Of a stretch of DNA of 64,000 bases, positions 1 through 8,624 are shown piece by piece. The stretch spans positions 372,001-436,000 of the forward strand of contig NC_027865.1 in the NCBI RefSeq assembly GCF_000187245.1, given 5' to 3'. Source of the stretch: Ogataea parapolymorpha DL-1. Taxonomy: Eukaryota; Ascomycota; Pichiomycetes; Pichiales; Pichiaceae. Positions within the stretch are counted from its first letter, which is position 1; every line of letters starts with the position of its first letter. Both the position numbers and the translations under genes were made by a program. The notes under the pieces were generated by a model. That model searched no databases. It had not been told where the DNA came from and saw only the letters and a program-made list of their open reading frames with translations.

Positions 1-214
1 AATGTGATGCCTCTAAAATCATGACGCACATGATCGCAAAAACCCTTGCACGAAATATTCGCTTAATACACAATATGTTTTTTTATTTGATACGTAAAAA
101 ATGTAATTTGCCAGAAAAAACCTTTTCCGATCATCGGCTAGCAAGATTATGTAAAGGTCATCTTTTACCTGCAATATATAGCATTCAAGATTACATTTCC
201 AATTAAACGCAAAA

Positions 215-967
215 ATGTTTAGGCGCTGTTTAAATTTACCGGCTAAAGGCATCCCAATATTCAACAAGGGTCTGATTCGATTCCTGTCGCTGAAAACAGT
301 GGGAACACCAAATGAAAATGCGCTCAAATTCATTTCTACGGATTTCAATTTTCTTCCAGAGTCCCTAACGAGCGCAGTTGAAGTCAATGATCTTCCTGAG
401 GCGTCGCAGAGATCGCCTTTAGCTTCAGAGCTCTTCAAACTAAATGGGGTGAAATCTTTACTCATTGGGCACAATTTTATCACAGTGAATAAGGTTGATC
501 CAGAGCTTTCTAATAATCCTGACTTGCATTGGGATTCGTTGTCTACAAAGGTCATGAATGTGATAACTAATGCTGTGGATTCCAATATCCCTGTTCTCAA
601 TCCTGAGTACTTGGATGAAATAGTGAGGAAGCAGGACGAGGCTCAAGAGGACGACGATGATGTAACGTATGAAATCAAGGAACTCATAAATACGCGAATC
701 CGCCCCGCACTTCAGGATGATGGAGGTGACATTCATTTCAGATCTTTCGATGCAGAAAGTGGAACAGTTTATCTCAAGCTTCAAGGTGCCTGCAAATCCT
801 GTTCTCTCAGTGAGGACACTTTGAAGAACGGCATTGAAAGTATGCTGAAACATTATATTCCCGAAGTGGAAGAAGTGAAAGCAGTTTTGGATCCTGAAGA
901 AGAGATTGCTTTACGAGAGTTCGAGAAGTTGGAAAAAAAATTAAAACAACAACAGCAAACTTTGTGA
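215..967 (+). CDS. NFU1: Mitochondrial Fe-S cluster scaffold NFU1
   Basis: 250 aa. The N-terminus is basic and hydroxyl-rich, as expected of a mitochondrial presequence. Residues about 30-120 match the Nfu N-terminal domain, and residues about 148-225 are the NifU C-terminal domain with GACKSCSLS, whose C193 and C196 form the CxxC cluster ligand. The family passes 4Fe-4S clusters to late mitochondrial acceptors such as lipoate synthase and aconitase-type enzymes. The C-terminus is a charged, Gln-rich tail. The ATG at 215 is the first in frame and sits in an A-rich context. The 214 bases upstream look like promoter only; the small frames there are not protein-like. Length agrees with fungal Nfu1. 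Confidence 0.95.
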   Translation: MFRRCLNLPAKGIPIFNKGLIRFLSLKTVGTPNENALKFISTDFNFLPESLTSAVEVNDLPEASQRSPLASELFKLNGVKSLLIGHNFITVNKVDPELSNNPDLHWDSLSTKVMNVITNAVDSNIPVLNPEYLDEIVRKQDEAQEDDDDVTYEIKELINTRIRPALQDDGGDIHFRSFDAESGTVYLKLQGACKSCSLSEDTLKNGIESMLKHYIPEVEEVKAVLDPEEEIALREFEKLEKKLKQQQQTL

Positions 968-1105
968 TGAGAGCGAGGGCTCTTGAAAGACGCGGGTATG
1001 CGCTACTTACCTGCTCATCTTTGAGTTCGACTTATGACACCAGACGCCTAGGTCAACAATTCACGTTTCATATATTGTGTATAGAAAAAATACGGAAAAT
1101 ATCGA

Positions 1106-1435
1106 TTAATTGAAATCCTTAAGCCCTATCCTATTCGCATAGCTCTCGAATCTTTCAGCAAATTTGAAATCCAATTGTGTAAGGCCTTGAACATCATGAG
1201 TAGTAAGGTGAATAGTGACTTTATTATACAGCGTAGTGATTTTAGGATGATGGCCGCCGAGGTGTGATCTCAGAGCAACTTTAGTCAAAAACGCCCAAGT
1301 ATCCTCGAAGTTTTGAAATGTGTATTTTCTCTCAAGAAAATTCCTGGGGTCTAATGTCCACCTGTGGAGTCTCAACTGATCCTTAATCTGCAAAGCTTCT
1401 TCGAAAGACAACCTTGTCATCTTGGATTTCAGCAT
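1106..1435 (-). CDS. Pterin-4a-carbinolamine dehydratase family protein
   Basis: 109 aa from the ATG at 1435; the open frame starts six bases earlier at a TTG. It carries the family signature: HHPK, then YNKVTIHLTTHD, then GLTQLD, i.e. the active-site histidines and the THD.xGLT motif. Members dehydrate 4a-hydroxytetrahydropterin and some dimerise with transcription factors. Yeasts of this group generally lack aromatic amino acid hydroxylases, so the cellular substrate is unclear. It is divergent from APM2 with 94 bases between the starts; the S. cerevisiae pair YHL018W/YHL019C (APM2) has the same arrangement, so this is probably the YHL018W orthologue. Confidence 0.88.
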   Translation of the reverse strand: MLKSKMTRLSFEEALQIKDQLRLHRWTLDPRNFLERKYTFQNFEDTWAFLTKVALRSHLGGHHPKITTLYNKVTIHLTTHDVQGLTQLDFKFAERFESYANRIGLKDFN

Positions 1436-1529
1436 GGTCAAAGTATATTCATGTACTAATCGGGATTAGTTCGCCGGCTTCAGAGAAAAAATTAATGAAT
1501 AATCCTATCAAATTGCCAATACGTATGGC

Positions 1530-3233
1530 ATGGCGTCAGCAATTTACGTCCTTGACCTAGAGCTCAATATCATTATACAGAGACAGTACAAAAATGATAT
1601 AGACTCTCAATCAATTATAGAATACTTTAAGAGAGCTCAAAGAAGATCACAATGCCCTGTTGCGTCCTTTAATGGCACCCATTTTGCTTATACTAGATGT
1701 GATGATATATACCTCATGAGCCCAGTTTTTGACAATCTGAATATAGCATGTCTCATGACTTTTCTGTCAAAAATCGGAGTCTTATTGGGTCAATACATGA
1801 ACCAAAGAATTACATCGGAATCTATCAAAGACAATTACATTCTTGTTTATGAACTTTTTGATGAGACATTAGATTATGGGATTCCTCAATTAACCGACTT
1901 TAACATTTTAAAAGAGTACATTAGTGCTAGTCCAGGTGGTGAAGATATAAACTCCAGTATATCTCGTACGCCCACTAACAACATTTCTTGGAGACCAAAA
2001 GGGATTTTCTACAGTAAGAATGAAATATTCATAAATTTCACGGAAATCATCAAGTTCAAATATAACTTCAATACCAGGCGTATTATGCTTAACTCGATTC
2101 ACGGGGAAGTTGAGTGCAAGTGTTATTTAAGTGGGATGCCTGTTTTAAAAATGGGAATAAACGAAACTTTCAGCAGAGACGACGAACTCGAGAAATTGGT
2201 ATTTACTAACCTGAATTTTCATCAGTCCGTAACTCTGTCACATGTCCAGGACTCTATAACATTTGTGCCCCCTGATGGGACATTCAAGCTTTTTAGTTAT
2301 CAAATCTCTAACACTATTCGACTGAAGCCTTTGATAATGATAAGGCCAAAATTTAAAGTCTTCAAGAAAAACAACATTTATAAATTACGCATCAAGGTGG
2401 AGATCAAGACGAGCTTCAAAAAACGCTACTCACTTCGCGATGTGAAAATGCACATCCCTTTGATGATTCCTTTAAGGAATCTCAAAGTCAACTTCAATAA
2501 GCCATTGAGGTTTAAAACAAAGTTGGGATCTGTTGTATACAACATGGAGAAAAATTGTATTTCATGGATGATCCCGAAACTAGAGGGCAATTCCAGGGGT
2601 GAGATGCAAAGCGAGATGGACCTTTTACATTTTGAAACGATAGAAAAACAGCATATATCAAATGTTCATCTCCTCAAACAAAATAAGAATGATTTGATAT
2701 ATTATGATTTGAATGAGGAATTCAAAGTACTAGACAGCTCAAAATCCTCGCATTCGAAGCAAGTTTCCTCAATCAATATAGAGTTTGATTTACCTTCAGC
2801 TCTTTACAGTGATCTCAAGGTCACTTACCTTAAGATTGAAGAGCCTCAATTCAAATTTCAGAGTTTTCCATGGGTCAAGTATACAGTGTCATGCCGAAAT
2901 GAAGACTATTCGTTTACGTTGAGTGACGAGCTGTTTGAAATTGATCTGACTTCTGATGAATTAAACGAAATAGAAGATTATCGCAGTGGCCTGCAAAATA
3001 AAGTGACAACAGAATTGTCCTCCAAAAATGACGACGCACATTTAGACAAAATTCAAGCATCAGACAGTTCCCAAAGTCTACAATCAAAAGCTCATGAACG
3101 TATAGTGGATTTTGAGGAGTATATGATTGAAGAAGATGCTGTTAGCATCCATACAGACCTTTTAACTTCACCAGAGGGAACATGTTTTGAGGTCCCTAAA
3201 CAAAGTGATTTACCAAGGGATCATGATCCATAG
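1530..3233 (+). CDS. APM2: Clathrin adaptor medium (mu) chain, Apm2-like
   Basis: 567 aa. Residues 1-140 are a longin-type adaptin small/mu N-domain beginning MASAIYVLDLELN. A mu homology domain starts at about residue 150 (SWRPKGIFY, then YLSGMPVLKMGIN) and runs to near residue 490, followed by an acidic Ser-rich tail. The fold is that of AP-1/AP-2 mu subunits, which bind Yxx-phi cargo signals. It is longer and more divergent than Apm1 or Apm4, as Apm2 is. The divergent dehydratase neighbour reproduces the S. cerevisiae APM2/YHL018W pair, which decides between mu paralogues. The ATG at 1530 is chosen because it opens the longin sequence; an ATG at 1525 is in another frame. Confidence 0.82.
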   Translation: MASAIYVLDLELNIIIQRQYKNDIDSQSIIEYFKRAQRRSQCPVASFNGTHFAYTRCDDIYLMSPVFDNLNIACLMTFLSKIGVLLGQYMNQRITSESIKDNYILVYELFDETLDYGIPQLTDFNILKEYISASPGGEDINSSISRTPTNNISWRPKGIFYSKNEIFINFTEIIKFKYNFNTRRIMLNSIHGEVECKCYLSGMPVLKMGINETFSRDDELEKLVFTNLNFHQSVTLSHVQDSITFVPPDGTFKLFSYQISNTIRLKPLIMIRPKFKVFKKNNIYKLRIKVEIKTSFKKRYSLRDVKMHIPLMIPLRNLKVNFNKPLRFKTKLGSVVYNMEKNCISWMIPKLEGNSRGEMQSEMDLLHFETIEKQHISNVHLLKQNKNDLIYYDLNEEFKVLDSSKSSHSKQVSSINIEFDLPSALYSDLKVTYLKIEEPQFKFQSFPWVKYTVSCRNEDYSFTLSDELFEIDLTSDELNEIEDYRSGLQNKVTTELSSKNDDAHLDKIQASDSSQSLQSKAHERIVDFEEYMIEEDAVSIHTDLLTSPEGTCFEVPKQSDLPRDHDP

Positions 3234-3265
3234 AAAAAAAACAAAGGGTCTCATTAATCCTCAAA

Positions 3266-3468
3266 ATTGATCGATGGATCCACCAGGTAGTTAGCCCTAT
3301 TGATCGATGGTACCCAAACACGCACAGTCAGGTGCATTTACGCACCAAATAACCTGAAGCTCGAAAGGAGCTTCAGCAAGGAGAGTGGCGTGAAAAACAC
3401 TTCCACTTTGTAAATTGCTTTGGCATATCCGTCCACTCTTGTCTGACCCCAATCACCTGCATGTAACA
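3266..3468. other. Hairpin-rich intergenic stretch, possible structured RNA
   Basis: The 373-base gap between APM2 and SEC12 holds a 12-base direct repeat (ATTGATCGATGG at 3266-3277 and 3299-3310). Three hairpins follow in 80 bases: GGTGC/GCACC at 3331-3346, a perfect 9-bp stem CTGAAGCTC/GAGCTTCAG with a GAAAG loop at 3354-3376, and AGTGG..GTG/CAC..CCACT at 3384-3407. AAATAA lies between the first two stems and fits the H-box pattern ANANNA. An ACA occurs at 3466-3468. This resembles an H/ACA snoRNA layout, but the guide sequences and ends are not established. It could instead be SEC12 5' UTR or APM2 3' UTR structure. Confidence 0.3.
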
Positions 3469-3606
3469 GATATATGATTACAATTGGATTTCTTCAAATG
3501 ATTGTTGTCGTTTTTCTTTAAGAAAACCGTACATCACCACCAATCTTTTTCTGCGAGTGCGCATTTTGTTTATAATTTTCTTACCGAGTGAGAAGAAGCA
3601 GTAATA

Positions 3607-6069
3607 ATGGTGAAGTTTAGAAATTACACACTTGATCTAGGCTATCCAATCTACGGAGCAAAATTCGTCAGTGACAAGGTTTTGGTTGTCACAGGAGGCG
3701 GAGGAGAAGGAAACAATGGTATTCCCAATAAAATTACAGCCCTTTTGATTCAGCCAGAGAACTCCAGGAAGCCCATCAAACGGTATAGAGAACTGGTTTT
3801 GAATGAAAAAGAGGATTGCCCGATGTCTCTGGATGCGAATAATAACCAGATCCTGGTTGGTATTAATGAAAATTCAGAGTCAATTAGGCGAGGAGTGAAC
3901 AAACACTTGAGGAAGTTTAAATACCATAATGATCACTTGAAGTTTGTCGAGAGTTGCCAGATTCATCCTGGAAATAATCCTCAGCATTACCAAAAACTGA
4001 CTAAAATGACTAAGGATGCTACACTGGGCGTTATCGCGATGAGCGATGAACCCTCATCTCTATATATTGTGGATATGTCGGGCGATCTTGAGGAAAAATT
4101 CAAAATTGTGACCGTTGGCGACGTGAAGGATATCAGCATTTCTCCTGATGGCAAAATGATGTGTTATATCACATCGAATCATTTTGAAGCAATATCGACA
4201 GTGACTGGGAGGTCTATTTTCAAGAGCAAGGTCAATTTTTTGATGTCGAAGATTGAATTTTATGACAACAACATGGTTATAATAGCTGGTTCTAGCAAAA
4301 GTGGAGTTGTGGTTGGTAAATTTTCTATTGCGAAATCAGCAGTGACGAAAACTACTGTCATAGCTAAAACTTTAAAAGGAATAACCTCAATGGATACCAA
4401 TAGTCAATGCGGTTTGATTGCTTTGGGAGGATCTGATTGTTCAATCCTGTTAGTTAGATCGCATGATTTGAAACTGCTAAAGAAGCTTGATAAAGTGCAC
4501 GGTTTTGCAATTACGAGGGTTGTTTTTTCAGAAAATGGTGAGTATCTTGCATCCGTATCAGCAGCAAATACTGTGAATGTCATAGAACTACCCTCCAAGC
4601 TTGCTGAGTCGAAACCGTTGTATTTGTCATTGTTTCAAGTTCTTTTCTCAGTTATAGTTGCATCTTTGGTAGCCTTTGTGCTCCAATACCTCCATGTCAA
4701 TGGGTATTTCCAGCAAATGCAAACAAAGGCAGTTGAATACTACAGGTCCAAACAGTTGACAGACTCATCAGCCTATTTCACAATTCAGCCAATTGCCTCA
4801 AGTGAAGTGTTCCCCAAGGGTCCGCCATCTACTACCACATACATGCCCAGCTCTTCCTATATATCCAATTTGCCTACGGATAACTGGGCGACAGATGCGC
4901 ATAAAATAAGTGAACAACATGATACCGAAAATAGTGAGTATACATTTCTGAACCCAGTCGAAACGTTCGCAAACGAAACGCAAACAGTTTGTAGTAGCGT
5001 TACTAGGTCAATGGACACTAACGGCCATCAGAAACAGATATCGCTGAAAAGTGAACCTGATGTTTCCAGTTATCAGAACAAAGATTTCCTTACAACATCC
5101 AAAAAGAGTGAATCAGGCACTGAAGTTCAGAAGGGTACGAAGACGCTGACGGTTATTGAAACTGTCGTAGAAACCCAAACCTCTCTTATTACAAGCATTC
5201 AAATATCCACTGCGATTGCGACTGTCTCAACTACTGAGGTGGAAACAAAAATTGAAACCGTTTACATGACGTTCGACTTACATGGTTTTTCAATCAATGT
5301 TTCAGACTCAGTGCTTTCGAATGAATCAAAACCAAGAACCCGGGACCCCACTGTATTTGACTCCTATCGAAACTCAAATTTGAGTATTGCAATTCCCAAC
5401 GGGGAACGAGGGCAGCTGTCCCCATCATCAAATATTGGTCCAAGTATTCTATCGACAGACAGTGTAAAATTCAGGAGTGCCCAAGATACACCTCAGAAAA
5501 CAAAGAATACAACAGAAGGATTGTCCCAGAATTCTTCTCCATCATTCCATAAGGAATCCAATAGTAACCAGAATGGTGAACCTATAGAAGAGAAACTAGT
5601 TGCTTTCATATCCGATGAACATTGTGACGATCCACAGACGATTTTGGATAATACTGGGTTACAAACGGAACCTGTTCAGACAAATATTCAGAGCCAGAGT
5701 CCTTTTTTCAATGAAGGACAGGATTACGAAAACCGAAATATAACTCTTCCTGCCATCAATGACCATCGTCTAGGTGTGGCTCATGAGGAAAGCGTGATTG
5801 CCACACTAACCAATTCGATGAGTCCGAAAATAACTGCAGATGTGAAGCATCCTGCAAATACTGCGATTGGTAAATCCGAAGACTACCAAAGGTCTTTACA
5901 AAAGCCGGGACAACTAGAGTCACAACTTGCCACACCGACAATAATGCAGAATATTGGCGAAGAACGTCAGGTAGAATTGGAGATGTCTGAGAAACCCTAT
6001 ATGCTAGATTCTGTTTTACCCAAGGCCCTCGAAAACGAGGATTTAACGTCAAACGATTTCCAAACCTAA
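3607..6069 (+). CDS. SEC12: SEC12/SED4 family Sar1 exchange factor
   Basis: 820 aa ER membrane protein. The cytosolic WD40-type propeller (residues 1-330) has the diagnostic glycine-rich loop GGGGEGNNGIPNK at 30-42, the K+-binding loop needed for Sar1 nucleotide exchange in COPII assembly. One transmembrane segment follows at about 339-361 (SLFQVLFSVIVASLVAFVLQ). The remaining 460 residues form a long Ser/Thr/Gln-rich luminal domain with many potential N-glycosylation sites. This length is closer to S. cerevisiae Sed4 than to the 471-residue Sec12, but with a single family member visible the essential SEC12 role is the better inference. No HDEL-type C-terminus is present. Confidence 0.9.
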   Translation: MVKFRNYTLDLGYPIYGAKFVSDKVLVVTGGGGEGNNGIPNKITALLIQPENSRKPIKRYRELVLNEKEDCPMSLDANNNQILVGINENSESIRRGVNKHLRKFKYHNDHLKFVESCQIHPGNNPQHYQKLTKMTKDATLGVIAMSDEPSSLYIVDMSGDLEEKFKIVTVGDVKDISISPDGKMMCYITSNHFEAISTVTGRSIFKSKVNFLMSKIEFYDNNMVIIAGSSKSGVVVGKFSIAKSAVTKTTVIAKTLKGITSMDTNSQCGLIALGGSDCSILLVRSHDLKLLKKLDKVHGFAITRVVFSENGEYLASVSAANTVNVIELPSKLAESKPLYLSLFQVLFSVIVASLVAFVLQYLHVNGYFQQMQTKAVEYYRSKQLTDSSAYFTIQPIASSEVFPKGPPSTTTYMPSSSYISNLPTDNWATDAHKISEQHDTENSEYTFLNPVETFANETQTVCSSVTRSMDTNGHQKQISLKSEPDVSSYQNKDFLTTSKKSESGTEVQKGTKTLTVIETVVETQTSLITSIQISTAIATVSTTEVETKIETVYMTFDLHGFSINVSDSVLSNESKPRTRDPTVFDSYRNSNLSIAIPNGERGQLSPSSNIGPSILSTDSVKFRSAQDTPQKTKNTTEGLSQNSSPSFHKESNSNQNGEPIEEKLVAFISDEHCDDPQTILDNTGLQTEPVQTNIQSQSPFFNEGQDYENRNITLPAINDHRLGVAHEESVIATLTNSMSPKITADVKHPANTAIGKSEDYQRSLQKPGQLESQLATPTIMQNIGEERQVELEMSEKPYMLDSVLPKALENEDLTSNDFQT

Positions 6070-6120
6070 ACGTTTTGAATCGACCTAAACATTTGATCAG
6101 ATTAAGTAGCATAAAGTAAA

Positions 6121-6496
6121 TTAGACTTCTCCAGCCTTTTTGCTGTTACAGGCCACTATCTTGAACTTGTCGACGTTCACCGTCTCGTTATCGTCGAATT
6201 TGATATTCACATCTTTTATCACAAAGGTCCACACATCATCACAAAAGCGATATGTATGAAGATGGCCCTTGAAAGTAAGTTTTGACTTTACAGAGTCTCG
6301 TAGATTATCTGAGGTAACTCTATCGAAGTTGGCTAAAACTTTCATTGCTAACTGAGGCTGAATTCTTTGTTCTCCGATCAATGCATCCAAAGCATCTGTG
6401 AGTGAGGTGCCAATTCTTGGTGTTAATAGGGATATAGGAAGCTTTCAATACCTACGTGCTCCTCCTATAGAACTCGTAATATGTAGGTGCGTTCAT
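6121..6496 (-). CDS. TOA2: TFIIA small subunit TOA2 (two exons)
   Basis: Spliced: exon 1 at 6456-6496, intron 6416-6455 (40 nt), exon 2 at 6121-6415, giving 111 aa. Exon 1 encodes [13 protein letters not shown] and exon 2 continues [13 protein letters not shown], which together restore the invariant TFIIA-gamma N-terminus. The C-terminal beta-barrel is clear ([16 protein letters not shown] and IVACNSKK). The intron starts GTAGGT, has branch point TATTAAC, and ends ACCAAG only six bases after it. Without the intron the frame hits TAG four bases after the junction. TFIIA stabilises TBP on the promoter. It is divergent from MPE1, as in S. cerevisiae (YKL058W/YKL059C). Confidence 0.92.
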
Positions 6497-7468
6497 ATCA
6501 AGAAAATATCAAACCTGAGTAATTTTAAGTTGACTGAGAGAGTAGGTGAGAGAAAATTCGGGGTGGATGCACAAATATTACGTAACAAATTATACCTGCG
6601 ATAACTGAGGAATAACGTCAAGCAGCATAGTCCATAGCCAGAATATTGCGAGAAGATCTGGCGTGGGGCTGACAATAGCTTGGAGTCACATTGGTAGACT
6701 AGTAAACAAAATAAGTACGAGACACCTTGTTTCCGAATACTTTATATCATCAAATATCTCGTATCGTGGCCGGAGAAGTGTACTCATTCGAAGATGAGAT
6801 TTGGCTAGCTGGAGCTACGTTGAAATTGATGCCGTGCCAAATGCCAAGAAACCGGCTTGTTTTCAATTAGTCCATAGAAATCAGGCTAGCTGATTCAAAA
6901 CTAGTGATGTGGCGCTGGTCACGTAAGCAACAATTTTACCGGTTCTCAAAAGTCATGCTAACAAGATTAGTACCTAGGTAGAAGTGCTGGGTAAAGTACT
7001 AACCAGTCATGTGGGTGGATTCATATTACTCAGCCACGGCTTTAGGTTAGTACTGTATAAGAGGACTACACGACTACATACGGGGGAAGGGTTGTGGTTG
7101 AACTATTTTCATAAAAGTCGATGTCTTGTTAGAAGCAAATTCAAATCCCACCTCCTAGCTGAAGTTCTCATACGATACGAACCAATTGCGGATGCACACT
7201 CAAGAGGTGTTAAGCGAATGGAGCAACCCCACCCAAAAGATTATCCTTCATAATTCGGGCCAATCGAAATCCTAACACTATTCCAACTAAACTTGGACCT
7301 GGTAGCAAGCTTAAGTATCAAAACTTGATTACGTTATGCGAAATTGTCAACGTTTTACCTGCGTAATAATTTATGTAAGACTATATAGTCTTCGCTTGAC
7401 ATCCACCGGTAGAAAATATTATTTCGGGGCTGCGAAGTTAGTGGCGGAACTTGTGAAGTTTCTTTTAT
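6497..7468. other. 972-base gene-poor spacer between TOA2 and MPE1
   Basis: Divergent promoters of TOA2 and MPE1 must lie here, but the gap is far longer than others in the window. The longest frame (6984-7253, plus) begins at a non-ATG codon and does not look like protein. No tRNA, intron-containing gene, transposon relic or long repeat was recognised. A short inverted repeat CTCAT/ATGAG occurs at 6783-6798. Nothing else could be assigned. Confidence 0.5.
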
Positions 7469-8590
7469 ATGGCTGTCATATACTACAAGTTCAGATCGCA
7501 ACGCGATGACTTGATTTCGACCATCAAGTTTGATGGTACTGGACTTACGGTATTCGAGCTCAAACGAGAAATTATTTATGCCAATAAACTGATTAATTCC
7601 ACCGACACGGATATTTTATTATATCATGTTGAAGATCCAGATAAGGAGTACGACGATGATAATGAAGTCATACAACGAGCATCAACAGTGCTAGTAAGAA
7701 GAACATCAGGTGGCAAGAAAGGAAGAGGAAACGTTTTGCGATATATGGCAGGAAAACCAAGGATTGCAAAATCTCAAGTTCCCATTCCAGCCTCAACGCT
7801 AGCTTCAGCACCTGTGGTACCTGCTAATGAAGAGGACAGAATTCGTCAGATGTTCAATCAGCAGGATGACCAGTGGAATCAACAACAGGCCCTCATGGCC
7901 ACTGCCCAAAGAGTGGAAAGCAATAGGCAAAATTTGAAACTTGATGAAAACATTCCTGAATATTACATTTGCTACAAATGCGGAGAGAAAGGAAAACATC
8001 ATATTAGAAACTGTCCAAAGAATAATGATCCCAATTGGGATGGAATCAGGATAAAAAAAACGACTGGAATACCAAAGTCGTACTTACGGACTGTTGATAA
8101 TCCGACTGACATCGTCAACGAACCTAACCAGAACTTCATGGTGAACGAAGAGGGGAAATACGTGGTCGCAGTTGCTGATAAAAAAGCGTGGCAAAGATAT
8201 CAGACCATTCAGCAATCTAGGCAAGTGGAAGATGATATCCCGATTGAAGATCCTGAACTAAGGGATCCTCATTCAGGTAAGCTATGGAAAACTCCTGTGA
8301 GAACCAAATGTTGCAAACAGCTGTACTCAAGACCTTACATTGAAGATATACTTTTGGAGTCAGATTTCAAGTGTCCGAATTGTGGTCAAGTGGACATTTA
8401 TCTTGACTCTCTTGAAGTCGACGAGGCATTACAGCGAAAAGTAGAAATGTTTTTGGAACAGCATAAAAGAAAAAATGACAGGGAAGAAGAGCCGAACAAG
8501 CGGCAACACTTAGCTACAATGGTACCTACTATGATGCCATTTATGCCGTTTCCAGCGCCATTGCCTTTACCAACTAATAACCAGAAGTAA
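7469..8590 (+). CDS. MPE1: Cleavage/polyadenylation factor subunit Mpe1 (RBBP6 family)
   Basis: 373 aa. Residues 1-76 are the ubiquitin-like DWNN domain (AVIYYKFRSQ at the start). A CCHC zinc knuckle lies at about 168-182 (CYKCGEKGKHHIRNC), with one more residue before the His than the usual CX2CX4HX4C. A RING/U-box-like module follows at about 279-306 (TKCCKQLY, then CPNCG). The tail is Pro/Met-rich. Mpe1 is a core subunit of the yeast CPF complex that couples poly(A)-site recognition to the Ysh1 endonuclease. The ATG at 7469 gives the canonical N-terminus. It converges with the next gene across 34 bases. Confidence 0.95.
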   Translation: MAVIYYKFRSQRDDLISTIKFDGTGLTVFELKREIIYANKLINSTDTDILLYHVEDPDKEYDDDNEVIQRASTVLVRRTSGGKKGRGNVLRYMAGKPRIAKSQVPIPASTLASAPVVPANEEDRIRQMFNQQDDQWNQQQALMATAQRVESNRQNLKLDENIPEYYICYKCGEKGKHHIRNCPKNNDPNWDGIRIKKTTGIPKSYLRTVDNPTDIVNEPNQNFMVNEEGKYVVAVADKKAWQRYQTIQQSRQVEDDIPIEDPELRDPHSGKLWKTPVRTKCCKQLYSRPYIEDILLESDFKCPNCGQVDIYLDSLEVDEALQRKVEMFLEQHKRKNDREEEPNKRQHLATMVPTMMPFMPFPAPLPLPTNNQK

Positions 8591-8624
8591 TAACTAGCTA
8601 TCACTGGTTCATGGGGTACCAAAA

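Noticed and set aside
19..600. Minus-strand 193-codon frame over the NFU1 5' end
   Set aside because: Antisense to the conserved NFU1 coding sequence.
6783..6798. Possible tRNA T-arm (CTCAT..ATGAG with TTCGAA)
   Set aside because: No acceptor, D or anticodon arms at suitable distances. No tRNA was found anywhere by eye.
6984..7253. Plus-strand 89-codon frame in the TOA2-MPE1 spacer
   Set aside because: No ATG at its start and no protein-like pattern.
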